Shown one piece after another: positions 22,050-30,613 of a stretch of DNA of 32,686 bases; the stretch's first letter is position 1, and every line of letters begins with the position of its first letter. This DNA comes from an uncultured Alphaproteobacteria bacterium. Lineage in GTDB: Bacteria; Pseudomonadota; Alphaproteobacteria; UBA7985; CAJQQZ01. The DNA is taken from the NCBI GenBank assembly GCA_905480575.1, contig CAJQQZ010000002.1:1-32686 (forward strand). Reading direction: 5' to 3'. The translations under genes and the position numbers were made by a program. The notes beneath the pieces were generated by a model. It did not search any database and was not told the DNA's origin. It worked only from the letters and a program-made list of their open reading frames with translations.

Positions 22050-23597
22050 ATGTCCAACGACGCTAAGTCATACTACATCACGACGCCGATTTACTACGTG
22101 AACGATATTCCTCATATCGGTCATGCTTATACCTCTTTGGCCTGTGATGTCATGGCACGCTTTAAGCGGTTGGACGGCTATGATGTCCACTTTTTGACCG
22201 GTACTGACGAACACGGTCAGAAGGTAGAAGCCTCGGCGGAAAAGAAGGGCATTGATCCCAAGGTGTTCACGGATGAGGTCTCACAATCGTTCAGAGATCT
22301 TGCTGTTGCTATGAACTTCAGTAACGATGATTTTATCAGAACAACAGAGCAGCGCCATTATGATGCTTGTCAGGCTTTGTGGGAAAGATTGCTGGAAAAG
22401 GGTGAGATCTACCTCGGTTCTTATTCAGGGTGGTATGCCGTTCGTGATGAAGCTTTCTATACGGAAAAAGAAGTCACCAAAGACGAGGACGGCGTGATGC
22501 GCGGCCCAATGGGTGTCGAGGTTGCTTGGGTGGAAGAGCCATCCTATTTCTTTAAGCTGTCTGCCTGGGGTGATCGTTTGTTGGCGCTCTATGATGCCGA
22601 CCCAGATTTCATTCTGCCAAAGTCACGTCGAAACGAGGTGATATCCTTTATCAAGGGCGGTCTTATGGATCTTTCCGTCAGCCGTACGACGTTCAATTGG
22701 GGTGTGCCTGTTCCCAACGACGATAAGCATATCATGTATGTGTGGTTGGATGCGTTGACAAACTATATCACGGCAGTTGGTTATCCCGATGAAGAGAAGG
22801 ATAGCTATAAGAAGTTCTGGCCAGCAGATTTACACATGGTTGGCAAAGACATTTTGCGGTTCCATACGATCTATTGGCCCGCCTTCCTAATGGCGGCGGA
22901 TCTGCCCACACCCAAGCGCGTTTTTGCACATGGTTGGTGGACCAATGAAGGCCAAAAGATTTCAAAATCACTTGGCAACGTGATCAGTCCATACGATCTT
23001 GTTGAACGTTATGGCCTGGATCAAACACGCTATTTCCTTTTGCGCGAAGTGCCATTCGGCAATGACGGTGATTTTGCTCACGAAGCAATGGTGACGAGGA
23101 TGAATTCTGACCTCGCCAATGCTTTGGGGAATTTGGTTCAACGTGGCCTGTCGATGATCACAAAGAACTGCGAAGGCAAAATTCCTGAGTCTGGCGAACT
23201 CAGTGCTGAGGATGAGAAACTTCAAGCCTCTGTCGACGCTCTTTTGAGTGACGTGCGTTCAGAGTTGGATGTGCAAGGCTTTAGTCGCGCGCTGGAACGT
23301 ATTTGGCGCTCTGTGTCCGACGCCAATATCTACGTCGATGAGCAAGCACCCTGGGCTTTGCGCAAGACCGATTTCAAACGGATGGAAACGGTCTTGTTTG
23401 TTTTGACGGATGTTTACCGCAAACTTGCGCTCGTGCTGCAACCCTATATGCCTGAATCAACCGCAAAGATTTTGGACCTTTTATCGGTTGCTGAAGAGCA
23501 ACGTAGTTTCGACAATTGGTCAGACGGGATGAAGGCGGGAACCGAATTGCCAAAACCAGCGGGTGTGTTCCCGCGTTATGTTGAGCAGGATTCTTAA
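22050..23597 (+). CDS. metG: Methionyl-tRNA synthetase
   Basis: This 515-residue class I synthetase has the HIGH motif PHIGHAY (His22-Ile-Gly-His25) and the KMSKS-type loop KISKS (303-307). The Met-binding stretch VWLDALTNYITAVGYP and the anticodon-binding helical domain (about 360-510) are also present. The connective peptide lacks the four-cysteine zinc knuckle of the E. coli enzyme: SGWYAVRDEAFY stands where Cys pairs would be. This matches the short zinc-free type common in alphaproteobacteria. There is no C-terminal dimerisation extension. Confidence 0.96.
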   Translation: MSNDAKSYYITTPIYYVNDIPHIGHAYTSLACDVMARFKRLDGYDVHFLTGTDEHGQKVEASAEKKGIDPKVFTDEVSQSFRDLAVAMNFSNDDFIRTTEQRHYDACQALWERLLEKGEIYLGSYSGWYAVRDEAFYTEKEVTKDEDGVMRGPMGVEVAWVEEPSYFFKLSAWGDRLLALYDADPDFILPKSRRNEVISFIKGGLMDLSVSRTTFNWGVPVPNDDKHIMYVWLDALTNYITAVGYPDEEKDSYKKFWPADLHMVGKDILRFHTIYWPAFLMAADLPTPKRVFAHGWWTNEGQKISKSLGNVISPYDLVERYGLDQTRYFLLREVPFGNDGDFAHEAMVTRMNSDLANALGNLVQRGLSMITKNCEGKIPESGELSAEDEKLQASVDALLSDVRSELDVQGFSRALERIWRSVSDANIYVDEQAPWALRKTDFKRMETVLFVLTDVYRKLALVLQPYMPESTAKILDLLSVAEEQRSFDNWSDGMKAGTELPKPAGVFPRYVEQDS

Positions 23598-23602
23598 GTC
23601 AA

Positions 23603-24388
23603 ATGTTGGTCGATTCACATTGTCATTTGGACTTTCTGGATTTCGCCGATAACCGCGATGAATTTGTTGAACGGGCAAGGCGCGCAGGGGTTGGCCGTAT
23701 TGTAACGATAGGGACAAGGCCATCACAGTTCGACGGTGTTCGTGCGATTGCAGAAGCCTATTCGGATGTTTTCTGCTCTGTTGGTGTGCATCCTCACAAT
23801 GCTGGGGAAGAAGGCTTGAGTGAACCGGAGTTTCTACTGGAACAAGCCAAGCATCCAAAGGTCGTGGGTATCGGTGAATCTGGCTTAGACTATTTCTACG
23901 ACAAAGCGCCTCGCGATCGTCAGGCTGAAAGTTTCCGTGTCCATATCGAGGCCGCTCGTGAAACCGGTTTGCCGTTGATCGTTCACACCCGTGATGCAGA
24001 CGATGACACTATAGCAATCTTGAAAGAAGGGCACGAAGCGGGCGCTTTTCCATGCGTGATCCATTGCTTCACCGCCAGCCAGAAGCTAGCGGATGCCTGT
24101 TTAGCGATGGGGCATTATATTTCGTTCTCAGGAATTTTGACGTTTAAGTCCGCCACAAACATTCATGAAGTTGCCAAAGTAATTCCGGCTGACCGAATGC
24201 TTGTTGAAACAGATTCGCCTTATTTGGCCCCTGTCCCAAAACGCGGTAAAAGCAACGAGCCTTCATATGTAGCTCATACAGCTGCATTTCTTGCCGAGCT
24301 GAGGGGAATGGATTACCAAACTCTGCTAAATCAAACGGGGGAGAATTTCTTCCGTTTGTTCTCGAAGGTACCTTCAGGGGAGCTTTAG
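23603..24388 (+). CDS. tatD: TatD family metal-dependent hydrolase/DNase
   Basis: This 261-residue TIM-barrel amidohydrolase has the full metal set: DSHCHLD (His6, His8), GIGESGLDY, LIVHTRDAD, VIHCFTAS and VETDSPYLAPVP. TatD proteins have been described as 3'-5' exonucleases and D-aminoacyl-tRNA hydrolase relatives; this sequence does not settle the substrate. It starts five bases after metG, a linkage seen across bacteria, and its TAG overlaps the next GTG start. Confidence 0.93.
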   Translation: MLVDSHCHLDFLDFADNRDEFVERARRAGVGRIVTIGTRPSQFDGVRAIAEAYSDVFCSVGVHPHNAGEEGLSEPEFLLEQAKHPKVVGIGESGLDYFYDKAPRDRQAESFRVHIEAARETGLPLIVHTRDADDDTIAILKEGHEAGAFPCVIHCFTASQKLADACLAMGHYISFSGILTFKSATNIHEVAKVIPADRMLVETDSPYLAPVPKRGKSNEPSYVAHTAAFLAELRGMDYQTLLNQTGENFFRLFSKVPSGEL

Positions 24389-25167
24389 TGGCGCAAAATT
24401 TGAAAATCACAGTCTTGGGCTCTGGCACTTCTAGCGGTGTTCCACAAATTGGCGGCAATTGGGGCGTTTGCGAACCGAGTAATCCCAAGAACCGCCGCAG
24501 GCGGCCTTCGATCCTGATCCAAAGCGAAACAACAACAATTTTAGTCGACACTGGTCCTGATATTCATGAGCAGTTGACGCTTTGGCCCACCGAACGTATT
24601 GACGCTGTGATCTATACCCATGACCACGCTGACCATACGCACGGCATTGATGATCTGCGTTTCCAAATGTATGAACAGGGCAGAGGTGCAATTCCACTGT
24701 ATACTGATGCCGCTGCTCTTGCCTCTGTACAGGCCAAGTTTGGTTACGCCTTCGTCTCCACCACAAAAAGTAAGTTTTACCCGGCATTGCTTGACGACCG
24801 CATGGGGCACGACAATCCTTTTGTGATCGGTGATTTGGAGGTGCAATGGTTTGAACAGCCTCATGGCGCGATCCATTCGCTCGGACTGCGGATTGGTGAC
24901 TTTGCCTATTCCACTGATGCTGTCAATTTCACCGAAGATCATTTTCAACACTTGGAAGGCATAAAAACCTGGATTGTTGATGCCGTCCGGTATGAGCCTC
25001 ATCCTAGCCATGCGCACTTAGACATGGCTTTGTCTTGGGTCGATAGACTTAAGCCAAAAATGACTTACCTTACCCATATGTCCAATCTGATGGATTATGA
25101 TACTCTGTGTGCAGAATTGCCCGCAAATGTCCGGCCAGCCTACGATGGTTTGGTCATCGAAGTTTAA
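24388..25167 (+). CDS. PhnP-like metallo-beta-lactamase fold hydrolase
   Basis: This 259-residue protein has the metal motif Thr77-His-Asp-His-Ala-Asp-His83, LVDTGPDI at 52-59, and the later ligands EQPHGAIHSLG, AYSTDAVNF and SHAHLDMA. The early GSGTSSGVPQIG is the signature of the PhnP/cyclic-phosphodiesterase subgroup. In E. coli PhnP hydrolyses a cyclic phosphate, but no phn genes lie nearby, so only phosphodiesterase-like activity is suggested. The GTG start overlaps the tatD stop (TAGTG) and has AGGGGAG upstream. tatD followed by this gene is a typical alphaproteobacterial pair. Confidence 0.87.
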   Translation: MAQNLKITVLGSGTSSGVPQIGGNWGVCEPSNPKNRRRRPSILIQSETTTILVDTGPDIHEQLTLWPTERIDAVIYTHDHADHTHGIDDLRFQMYEQGRGAIPLYTDAAALASVQAKFGYAFVSTTKSKFYPALLDDRMGHDNPFVIGDLEVQWFEQPHGAIHSLGLRIGDFAYSTDAVNFTEDHFQHLEGIKTWIVDAVRYEPHPSHAHLDMALSWVDRLKPKMTYLTHMSNLMDYDTLCAELPANVRPAYDGLVIEV

Positions 25168-25196
25168 AAGCGCAGTCCATCAAAGGAGGTTAAGAA

Positions 25197-25823
25197 ATGA
25201 TCGGTGAGATTAATCTCTTTATTATTCTAGCTGCGGCCTTGATTGGGGCTGGCAGCCCGGGACCGTCAAACCTCGCTATCGCTGGCACTTCGATGAACGG
25301 AGGAAGACGCTTTGGCGTTGCTTTGGCTTTGGGGATCACAACGGGATCTTGGATATGGTCGATAGCGGCTGCATTTGGCTTAGGGGCCGTGATGCTGGCC
25401 AATGCTTGGGCGTTCGAAGTGCTTAGATATTTTGGTGCCTGTTACTTGTTGTTTCTGGCTTACAAATCTGCACGTTCGGCCATGACGGCAGAAGTTTCCA
25501 AATCCAATTACTCAGTGGCATCTACACTACCAGCATCCTATGCCAAAGGGCTGGCGTTGCATCTGACCAATCCGAAAGCTATCTTCTTCTTTGGTTCTTT
25601 GTTTTCAATTGGTGTCCCAGTTGGGTCTTCGGCAATGGATCTAGCGATCGTGATTTGTGCGGTTGGCATTCAAAGCAGCCTTATTTTTGTTGGCTATGCT
25701 TTGTTGTTTTCTAGTCCTGCTATGGTAGCAGGGTATACGAAGCTCCGCCGGTGGTTTGAAGGGGTGTTTGCTGTGGCTTTTGCCCTGGCGGGTTTGAAAG
25801 TGTTAACGGCTCGAATGAGCTAA
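25197..25823 (+). CDS. LysE/RhtB family exporter
   Basis: This 208-residue inner-membrane protein has about five to six hydrophobic segments and the family signature SPGPSNLAI near residues 21-29. LysE/RhtB carriers export amino acids and derivatives by proton antiport; the substrate here is unknown. The start is supported by an excellent ribosome site, AAAGGAGG. It follows the metallo-hydrolase by 29 bases and precedes the GFA gene by 31, so it may head the operon below or be the link between two clusters. Confidence 0.9.
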   Translation: MIGEINLFIILAAALIGAGSPGPSNLAIAGTSMNGGRRFGVALALGITTGSWIWSIAAAFGLGAVMLANAWAFEVLRYFGACYLLFLAYKSARSAMTAEVSKSNYSVASTLPASYAKGLALHLTNPKAIFFFGSLFSIGVPVGSSAMDLAIVICAVGIQSSLIFVGYALLFSSPAMVAGYTKLRRWFEGVFAVAFALAGLKVLTARMS

Positions 25824-25854
25824 ATGTCTGTAAAGTCATAGAAAGTGTGAGCTT

Positions 25855-26238
25855 ATGAAAAAGGGATCGTGCCTGTGTGGAGATGTCGCTTTTGAAGTCG
25901 AAGGCGAAATGAGAGAAATTATGGCTTGCCATTGTACGCAATGCCGGAAAACATCGGGTCACTTTTGGGCGGCCACGAGTGCTCCGCATGACAAGATCAC
26001 CCTGCGTGAAGACAGAGGCTTGAAATGGTTCCGGTCTTCAGAATGGGCACAGCGGGGCTTTTGTCAAAGCTGTGGTTCGTCGGTGTTCTGGAAAATGGAT
26101 GACCGAGAAGACATGTCGATCGCAGCCGGAAGCCTGGACGACGCAACTGGACTGAAGACCAAAAAACATATTTGTATGGCAACCAAAGGCGAATATTACG
26201 AGATTGCCGACGGATTGCCCCAAGAGGAGAAGTGGTAG
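25855..26238 (+). CDS. GFA (CENP-V/GFA) family zinc protein
   Basis: This 127-residue protein has the Mss4-like zinc fold of the GFA family. Ligand cysteines are in GSCLCGDV (Cys6, Cys8), ACHCTQCRK (Cys25, Cys27, Cys30) and GFCQSCGSSVF (Cys70, Cys73). The founding member was described as glutathione-dependent formaldehyde-activating enzyme, though that activity has been disputed and most members are unassigned. No substrate can be read from sequence. Its stop overlaps the MOSC start (TAGTG), which binds the two genes in one translation unit. Confidence 0.88.
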   Translation: MKKGSCLCGDVAFEVEGEMREIMACHCTQCRKTSGHFWAATSAPHDKITLREDRGLKWFRSSEWAQRGFCQSCGSSVFWKMDDREDMSIAAGSLDDATGLKTKKHICMATKGEYYEIADGLPQEEKW

Positions 26239-26819
26239 TGTCAATTCTTAAGCGCACGAAGATTTACGGTAAAGCTGAGGCTTTGCTGGTCAACGGATCA
26301 CCGGATGTATCCTTGGCGACGGACAGTGTTAAGAAAGTGGTAGCAGACTATGCAGGATTTGTGGGTGATAATCATTATGGTGAAACCAGAGCTTCTTGCG
26401 TTCGTGTGAAAGCGCAATTTCCTGAAGGGACGGAAATCCGCAATGTGCGTCAGATATCTATCCTTTCCGTGGAAGAGCTGGCGATCGTTGCGGAGCGTAT
26501 GGGTATTCCGGAAGTCAAACCTCAATGGGTTGGGTGCAATCTTCTGGTTTCGGGCATTCCTGACTTCACATTGGTACCGCCGTCGTCACGACTTATTTTT
26601 GAAGGTGGCGTGGTGCTGACAATCGATATGGAAAACGGACCGTGCCGATACCCTGGCGACGTCATGGAGGAATTTCATCCTGGGTGCGGAAAGCTCTTTG
26701 CTCCCTCAGCGCAAAACCTACGCGGTGTGACGGCCTGGGTTGAAAAAACAGGTGAAATTGAAGTTGGTGAAACTTGCCGCCTGCACATTCCGCCACAAAG
26801 GATCTACTCACATGCCTGA
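26238..26819 (+). CDS. MOSC domain protein
   Basis: From the GTG at 26238 (AGAGGAG about eight bases upstream) this is a 193-residue MOSC protein. Typical elements are GDNHYGETR (43-51), VRQISILSVEELAIV and the conserved cysteine in NGPCRYPG (Cys136). The N-terminal beta domain of larger MOSC enzymes is absent. Stand-alone MOSC proteins are predicted sulfur or pterin-cofactor handling enzymes, and a few detoxify N-hydroxylated compounds through molybdenum cofactor. The longer frame from 26172 overlaps GFA and is not favoured. The next gene begins eight bases before its stop. Confidence 0.85.
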   Translation: MSILKRTKIYGKAEALLVNGSPDVSLATDSVKKVVADYAGFVGDNHYGETRASCVRVKAQFPEGTEIRNVRQISILSVEELAIVAERMGIPEVKPQWVGCNLLVSGIPDFTLVPPSSRLIFEGGVVLTIDMENGPCRYPGDVMEEFHPGCGKLFAPSAQNLRGVTAWVEKTGEIEVGETCRLHIPPQRIYSHA

Positions 26820-27891
26820 GGTTAGGGCTGAGTTTAGGGTCCCAACCAAGGATCTGAAGGACGACTTGCCTTTCTTCACAAAGAAACTTGGGTTCAGACT
26901 AGACGAGATCTTTCCAGCTGATGACCCCAGTGTTGCTGTTATCTCTGGCCATGGGCTGAGGTTGAGGCTCGATAGAGAAGCGTCTGAACAGCCTGGAACC
27001 ATTCGAATCTTAACCGATGATCCTCAAGAGTTTGCGGAAGGCGAAATTGATCTCGTTGCTCCCAATGGATCGAAGATCGAGATACGGGAACTGGATCCTC
27101 CCTTAGAAAGTCCAGTAACGCAACACTCGTTCGTGGTTCGCCGCCTAAAGGATCAGGCGCCATGGGTGATTGGACGAGCGGGTATGCATTACCGTGATCT
27201 GATACCAGACCGCCTTGGTGGCTCGATAATCGCCTCGCACATCCGCATTCCCGATGCGGGCCCTGTCCCAGACATGGTGCACTATCATACTGTCGGTTTT
27301 CAGTTGATTTACTGTTACAAAGGTTGGGTTAGACTGGTTTATGAGGATCAAGGGCCAGAGTTTATTCTGGGAGCAGGTGACTGTGTCATCCAGCCGCCAC
27401 AAATTCGCCATCGGGTTCTTGAATCGTCGGAAAACCTTCAAGTGATTGAGATTGGTGTGCCAGCGGAGCATATCACGACGATTGATCATGATATGGAGCT
27501 ACCCAACGGTAATTATAATCCTGATCGTGATTTCTCAGGGCAAAAATTCTGCCATCACAAAGTTGCGGAGGCAGTTTGGAAACCTTGGCGGATAGAGGGC
27601 TTTTCTCATCGTGAGACAGGCATCAATGACGCTACCCAAGGCGTCGCTTCGGTTCAAGTTGCAAAGTATTCCGGTGGACCAACGGTAACGACCAAGCATA
27701 ACACTGACATTTTGTTCACGTTTGTTATGGAAGGCACAATGACGCTCGAAGGAGAGAGCCAGGAGGCTAAGCCGCTAGAGCCAGGAGATGCATTCGTCAT
27801 CCCACCTGGAATGAGTACTTCCTATAGTGCCTGTTCAGAAGATTTGGAATTACTCGAGGTGTCCTTGCCGGGTGTGTTCGAGACAAAATAG
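26812..27891 (+). CDS. VOC-cupin-cupin fusion protein
   Basis: From the ATG at 26812 (AAAGGA nine bases upstream) this is a 359-residue protein. Residues 1-95 look like half of a vicinal-oxygen-chelate module (FRVPTKDLKDDLPFFTKKLG, then GHGLRLRLDR). Residues about 140-215 form a first cupin with likely metal ligands His157, His159 and His200 (VHYHTVGFQLIYCYKG, GAGDCVIQPPQIRH). Residues about 275-350 form a second cupin with His296 but no clear closing histidine (PPGMSTSYSA), so that site may be dead. No signal peptide is present. Dioxygenase, isomerase or ligand-sensing roles are all possible. I know no characterised protein with this order. It closes the GFA-MOSC operon. Confidence 0.8.
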   Translation: MPEVRAEFRVPTKDLKDDLPFFTKKLGFRLDEIFPADDPSVAVISGHGLRLRLDREASEQPGTIRILTDDPQEFAEGEIDLVAPNGSKIEIRELDPPLESPVTQHSFVVRRLKDQAPWVIGRAGMHYRDLIPDRLGGSIIASHIRIPDAGPVPDMVHYHTVGFQLIYCYKGWVRLVYEDQGPEFILGAGDCVIQPPQIRHRVLESSENLQVIEIGVPAEHITTIDHDMELPNGNYNPDRDFSGQKFCHHKVAEAVWKPWRIEGFSHRETGINDATQGVASVQVAKYSGGPTVTTKHNTDILFTFVMEGTMTLEGESQEAKPLEPGDAFVIPPGMSTSYSACSEDLELLEVSLPGVFETK

Positions 27892-27906
27892 CAAGAGCCC
27901 TGGACG

Positions 27907-27925
27907 AACAGGTTGAAAACCTGTT
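27907..27925. other. Short perfect hairpin after the cupin gene
   Basis: AACAGGTT (27907-27914) and AACCTGTT (27918-27925) form an 8-bp stem with a three-base loop, 15 bases after the stop at 27891. No T-stretch follows on either strand, so it could be a weak terminator or an mRNA 3'-end stabiliser. Confidence 0.45.
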
Positions 27926-28062
27926 GCAAAACGCATGAATGATACGAGTTTTTGTACGATAGGTATAAAAATATGAACTGTGGGAAATGTAGACTCCACA
28001 TAAACAGTCCTAAAGTGAGATCAGCTCAAATGAGTTAATTTATCATGCCTAAGGAAATGTTC

Positions 28063-28419
28063 ATGTCTGTTCGCTTTGTCACTAAAGAAATCCACGCTTA
28101 TCTTGATTACCCCGTTGCTATAGCACTGTTTGCTTTGCCATTCGTGCTTGGCCTTGGCCAGTCTAACCCGCTTGCTCTTTGGCTTTCTGTTGCCACAGGC
28201 ATTGCAGCACTTATTCTAACTGTGCTGACAGATCATCATTTAGGGGTGATAAAGGTTCTTTCCTATAAATTTCACCTGACGGTAGATTTGTTGGTCGGGC
28301 TAACATTTATTGTCGCTCCGCTTATCCTGAAATTTGCGGGTCTAGATGCCATGTATTATTGGGCGAACGGTATCGCTGTTCTCATTGTTGTATCTCTCCA
28401 TAAGCCTGAAGCGGCATAA
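28063..28419 (+). CDS. Small SPW-repeat-like membrane protein
   Basis: From the ATG at 28063 (AAGGAA six bases upstream) this is a 118-residue membrane protein with four hydrophobic helices in two similar halves. The halves are HAYLDYPVAIALFALPFVLG and then FHLTVDLLVGLTFIVAPLIL with MYYWANGIAVLIVV. The duplicated pattern and the D-x(4)-G-x(5)-P core resemble SPW-repeat inner-membrane proteins, although the Ser-Pro-Trp itself is not kept. The frame also opens at 28045, six codons earlier. Function is unknown. A terminator for this gene lies at 28501-28530, inside the convergent neighbour. Confidence 0.7.
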   Translation: MSVRFVTKEIHAYLDYPVAIALFALPFVLGLGQSNPLALWLSVATGIAALILTVLTDHHLGVIKVLSYKFHLTVDLLVGLTFIVAPLILKFAGLDAMYYWANGIAVLIVVSLHKPEAA

Positions 28420-28420
28420 T

Positions 28421-29041
28421 CTAGTCAAGTTGGCTTGCCATTAGTTTAGTGAGGCTCGAAATTTCCGAGCCTAATTGAGCTTGATTGGCACCTGTTACTG
28501 CCCCGGCTCTTGCGGCCGGGGTTTTGTTTTGTGACAATTTCCAAGTTCCCTGGATATCCTCAACCTTCATGGCGATTGGCACGATCTGGATTGCCATCCT
28601 GTCAAAAGCACGCTGGTCCATCTTGTCGATGGTCCAGGGCTTTTTGGGTCTCAAACGTTCTTCCATCGATGCGCTTAAGCGTTCAAGCACTCCCCGCAAT
28701 TCGCCGGTTGGTAACTTTTTAAGCTTGCCTCTCAAATGCACAGCGACATAATTCCAAGTCGGCACTTGATTCTCTACCCCATACCAATCAGGGGAAATAT
28801 AGCAATCACCACCGGAGACAGCGATGACTGCATCCCGCTCTTCATCGAGCAAAGATAGAATGGGGTTGTTTCGCTGAAGATGAGCTTCCAGGTAGGTCCC
28901 ATCCTCTGAAAGCAGGAAGGGGACGTGACTAATAAGAGGCCCTGTCGCTGCATTTAACGATAGAATCCCGAAACTCCGTTCTCTCGCGAATTCAATATTT
29001 TGTTCTTTGGGCTCTTGTTTGTAAATCGGATTTGGATGCAT
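28421..29041 (-). CDS. PaiB-type FMN-binding family protein
   Basis: This 206-residue protein has the split-barrel flavin-binding fold of the PaiB family. Its segments are FGILSLNAATGPLISHVPFLL, HLQRNNPILSLL, DCYISPDWYG and VPTWNYVAVHLRG. Bacillus PaiB is annotated as a transcriptional regulator of sporulation and protease genes, but family members are best described as FMN-binding proteins. No helix-turn-helix is obvious here. CGAGGAAT precedes the ATG. One base separates its stop from that of the SPW-like gene, and its last part encodes, on the other strand, that gene's terminator. Confidence 0.86.
   Translation of the reverse strand: MHPNPIYKQEPKEQNIEFARERSFGILSLNAATGPLISHVPFLLSEDGTYLEAHLQRNNPILSLLDEERDAVIAVSGGDCYISPDWYGVENQVPTWNYVAVHLRGKLKKLPTGELRGVLERLSASMEERLRPKKPWTIDKMDQRAFDRMAIQIVPIAMKVEDIQGTWKLSQNKTPAARAGAVTGANQAQLGSEISSLTKLMASQLD
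28501..28530 (+). terminator. Rho-independent terminator within the opposing coding sequence
   Basis: CCCCGGC (28501-28507) and GCCGGGG (28515-28521) form a perfect GC-rich 7-bp stem with a seven-base loop. TTTTGTTTTG follows. It lies about 80 bases past the SPW-like gene and inside the C-terminal codons of the minus-strand PaiB-type gene. Confidence 0.8.
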
Positions 29042-29136
29042 CTAGATTATTCCTCGGTTTCTAAACACAACTCTAGTCATGATTGGTTTAGCGAAAAGAT
29101 CCTATAAGGGAGAAAACAGCAAACCAATTGCAGCGC

Positions 29137-29166
29137 AAAAAAAAGCCCGGGTAGAACCCAGGCTTT
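29137..29166 (-). terminator. Rho-independent terminator of gltA
   Basis: On the minus strand AAAGCC-T-GGGT pairs with ACCC-G-GGCTTT across a short loop and ends in an eight-T run (plus-strand A run at 29137-29144). It starts 24 bases after the gltA stop. Confidence 0.9.
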
Positions 29167-29189
29167 CTTGATGAAGAATATGTAGAATT

Positions 29190-30491
29190 CTATCTCTTGT
29201 CGATTTCCACAAAGTCACGCGGTGTAGAGCCAAGATAAAGCTGGCGTGGGCGACTGATCTTGTGGACAGGATCTTCGATCATTTCTTTCCACTGAGAAAT
29301 CCAACCAACCGTTCTGGCAACTGCGAACAACACGGTGAACATAGATGTTGGGAAGCCCATAGCCTTCAAGATGATGCCTGAATAGAAATCAACGTTGGGG
29401 TAAAGCTTGCGAGCAACGAAGTATTCGTCTTCAAGGGCGATCTTCTCTAGAGCCATCGCAAGTTCCAACTGAGGATTATTAACACCCAAATCGGCCAGCA
29501 CTTCGTGAGCAGCCTTCGCCAACAACTTAGCACGAGGATCGAAGTTCTTGTAGACACGGTGTCCAAAGCCCATCAAACGGAATGGATCGTCTTTGTCCTT
29601 TGCGCGAGCAATGAATTCGTCAACGCGGCTAACGTCACCGATTTCATCCAGCATTTTCAAGACAGCTTCGTTGGCACCACCGTGAGCAGGTCCCCACAGG
29701 CAAGCAATGCCAGCAGAAATACAGGCGAATGGGTTTGCACCGGAAGAACCGGAAATTCTCACCGTTGATGTCGAAGCGTTCTGTTCGTGATCGGCATGAA
29801 GAATGAAGATAAGATCCATAGCCTTCTCAAGCACAGGATTAACGACGTATTCTTCGCAAGGAACGGCAAACATCATTTGCAGGAAGTTTGCGGAGAAAGA
29901 CAGGTCATTCTTTGGGTAAACAAAAGGTTGGCCCTTGGAATACTTGTAAGCCCAGGCTGCGATTGTAGGCATCTTGGCGATCATCTGACGCGCAGCAATC
30001 ATGCGGCGCTCAGGGTCCGAGATATCGGTCTGATCATGATAGAAAGCTGACAAAGCGCCGACAACCCCAACCATGATAGCCATCGGGTGTGCGTCTCTGC
30101 GGAAGCCACGGAAAAGAAACTGCATTTGGTCGTGAATCATCGTGTGGTGAGTGATGATGTCGACGAACTCATCTTTCTGATCTTTTGTTGGTAATTCACC
30201 GTTCAATAGAAGGTAACATACTTCCATGAAATCGCTATTTTCAGCCAACTGCTCGATTGGGTAACCACCATGCAAAAGCACGCCCTTGTCACCGTCGATG
30301 TAGGTGATTTCGGAATCACAAGATGCTGTAGACGTAAAGCCTGGGTCATAGGTGAAAACGTCGGCTTGAGCGTAGAGTTTTCGAATATCGATGACATCCG
30401 GACCGGTGGTACCTGAGAGAACTGGTAATTCGTAAGTTTCGCCAGTTTCGTTATTTGTTAGTGTATAAGTTTTACTTGGCTTATCTGACAT
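29190..30491 (-). CDS. gltA: Citrate synthase
   Basis: This 433-residue type II citrate synthase condenses oxaloacetate and acetyl-CoA, the entry step of the citric acid cycle. Active-site residues are His270 ([11 protein letters not shown]), His311 ([13 protein letters not shown]) and Asp368 (PNVDFYSG). [10 protein letters not shown] lies at 232-241. The N-terminal beta domain typical of Gram-negative hexameric enzymes is present. It lies downstream of gltX in the same direction with a 122-base gap that probably contains its own promoter. A palindromic TTGCGCGCAA (30543-30552) lies in that gap. A strong terminator follows the gene. Confidence 0.97.
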   Translation of the reverse strand: MSDKPSKTYTLTNNETGETYELPVLSGTTGPDVIDIRKLYAQADVFTYDPGFTSTASCDSEITYIDGDKGVLLHGGYPIEQLAENSDFMEVCYLLLNGELPTKDQKDEFVDIITHHTMIHDQMQFLFRGFRRDAHPMAIMVGVVGALSAFYHDQTDISDPERRMIAARQMIAKMPTIAAWAYKYSKGQPFVYPKNDLSFSANFLQMMFAVPCEEYVVNPVLEKAMDLIFILHADHEQNASTSTVRISGSSGANPFACISAGIACLWGPAHGGANEAVLKMLDEIGDVSRVDEFIARAKDKDDPFRLMGFGHRVYKNFDPRAKLLAKAAHEVLADLGVNNPQLELAMALEKIALEDEYFVARKLYPNVDFYSGIILKAMGFPTSMFTVLFAVARTVGWISQWKEMIEDPVHKISRPRQLYLGSTPRDFVEIDKR

Positions 30492-30613
30492 ATATGCGTT
30501 CCAATCTACCCCTCATTGGTTGAAAAAAGTCTCTGCTGCGAATTGCGCGCAACATAGTTGCAAACGTCTGAAATAGCAAATACTCGACGTCCTTTTGTCT
30601 TATATTGTCGGAT

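Noticed and set aside
30543-30552. TTGCGCGCAA palindrome in the gltA leader as an operator
   Set aside because: A single 10-bp palindrome near a promoter is weak evidence; no partner site or known consensus fits.
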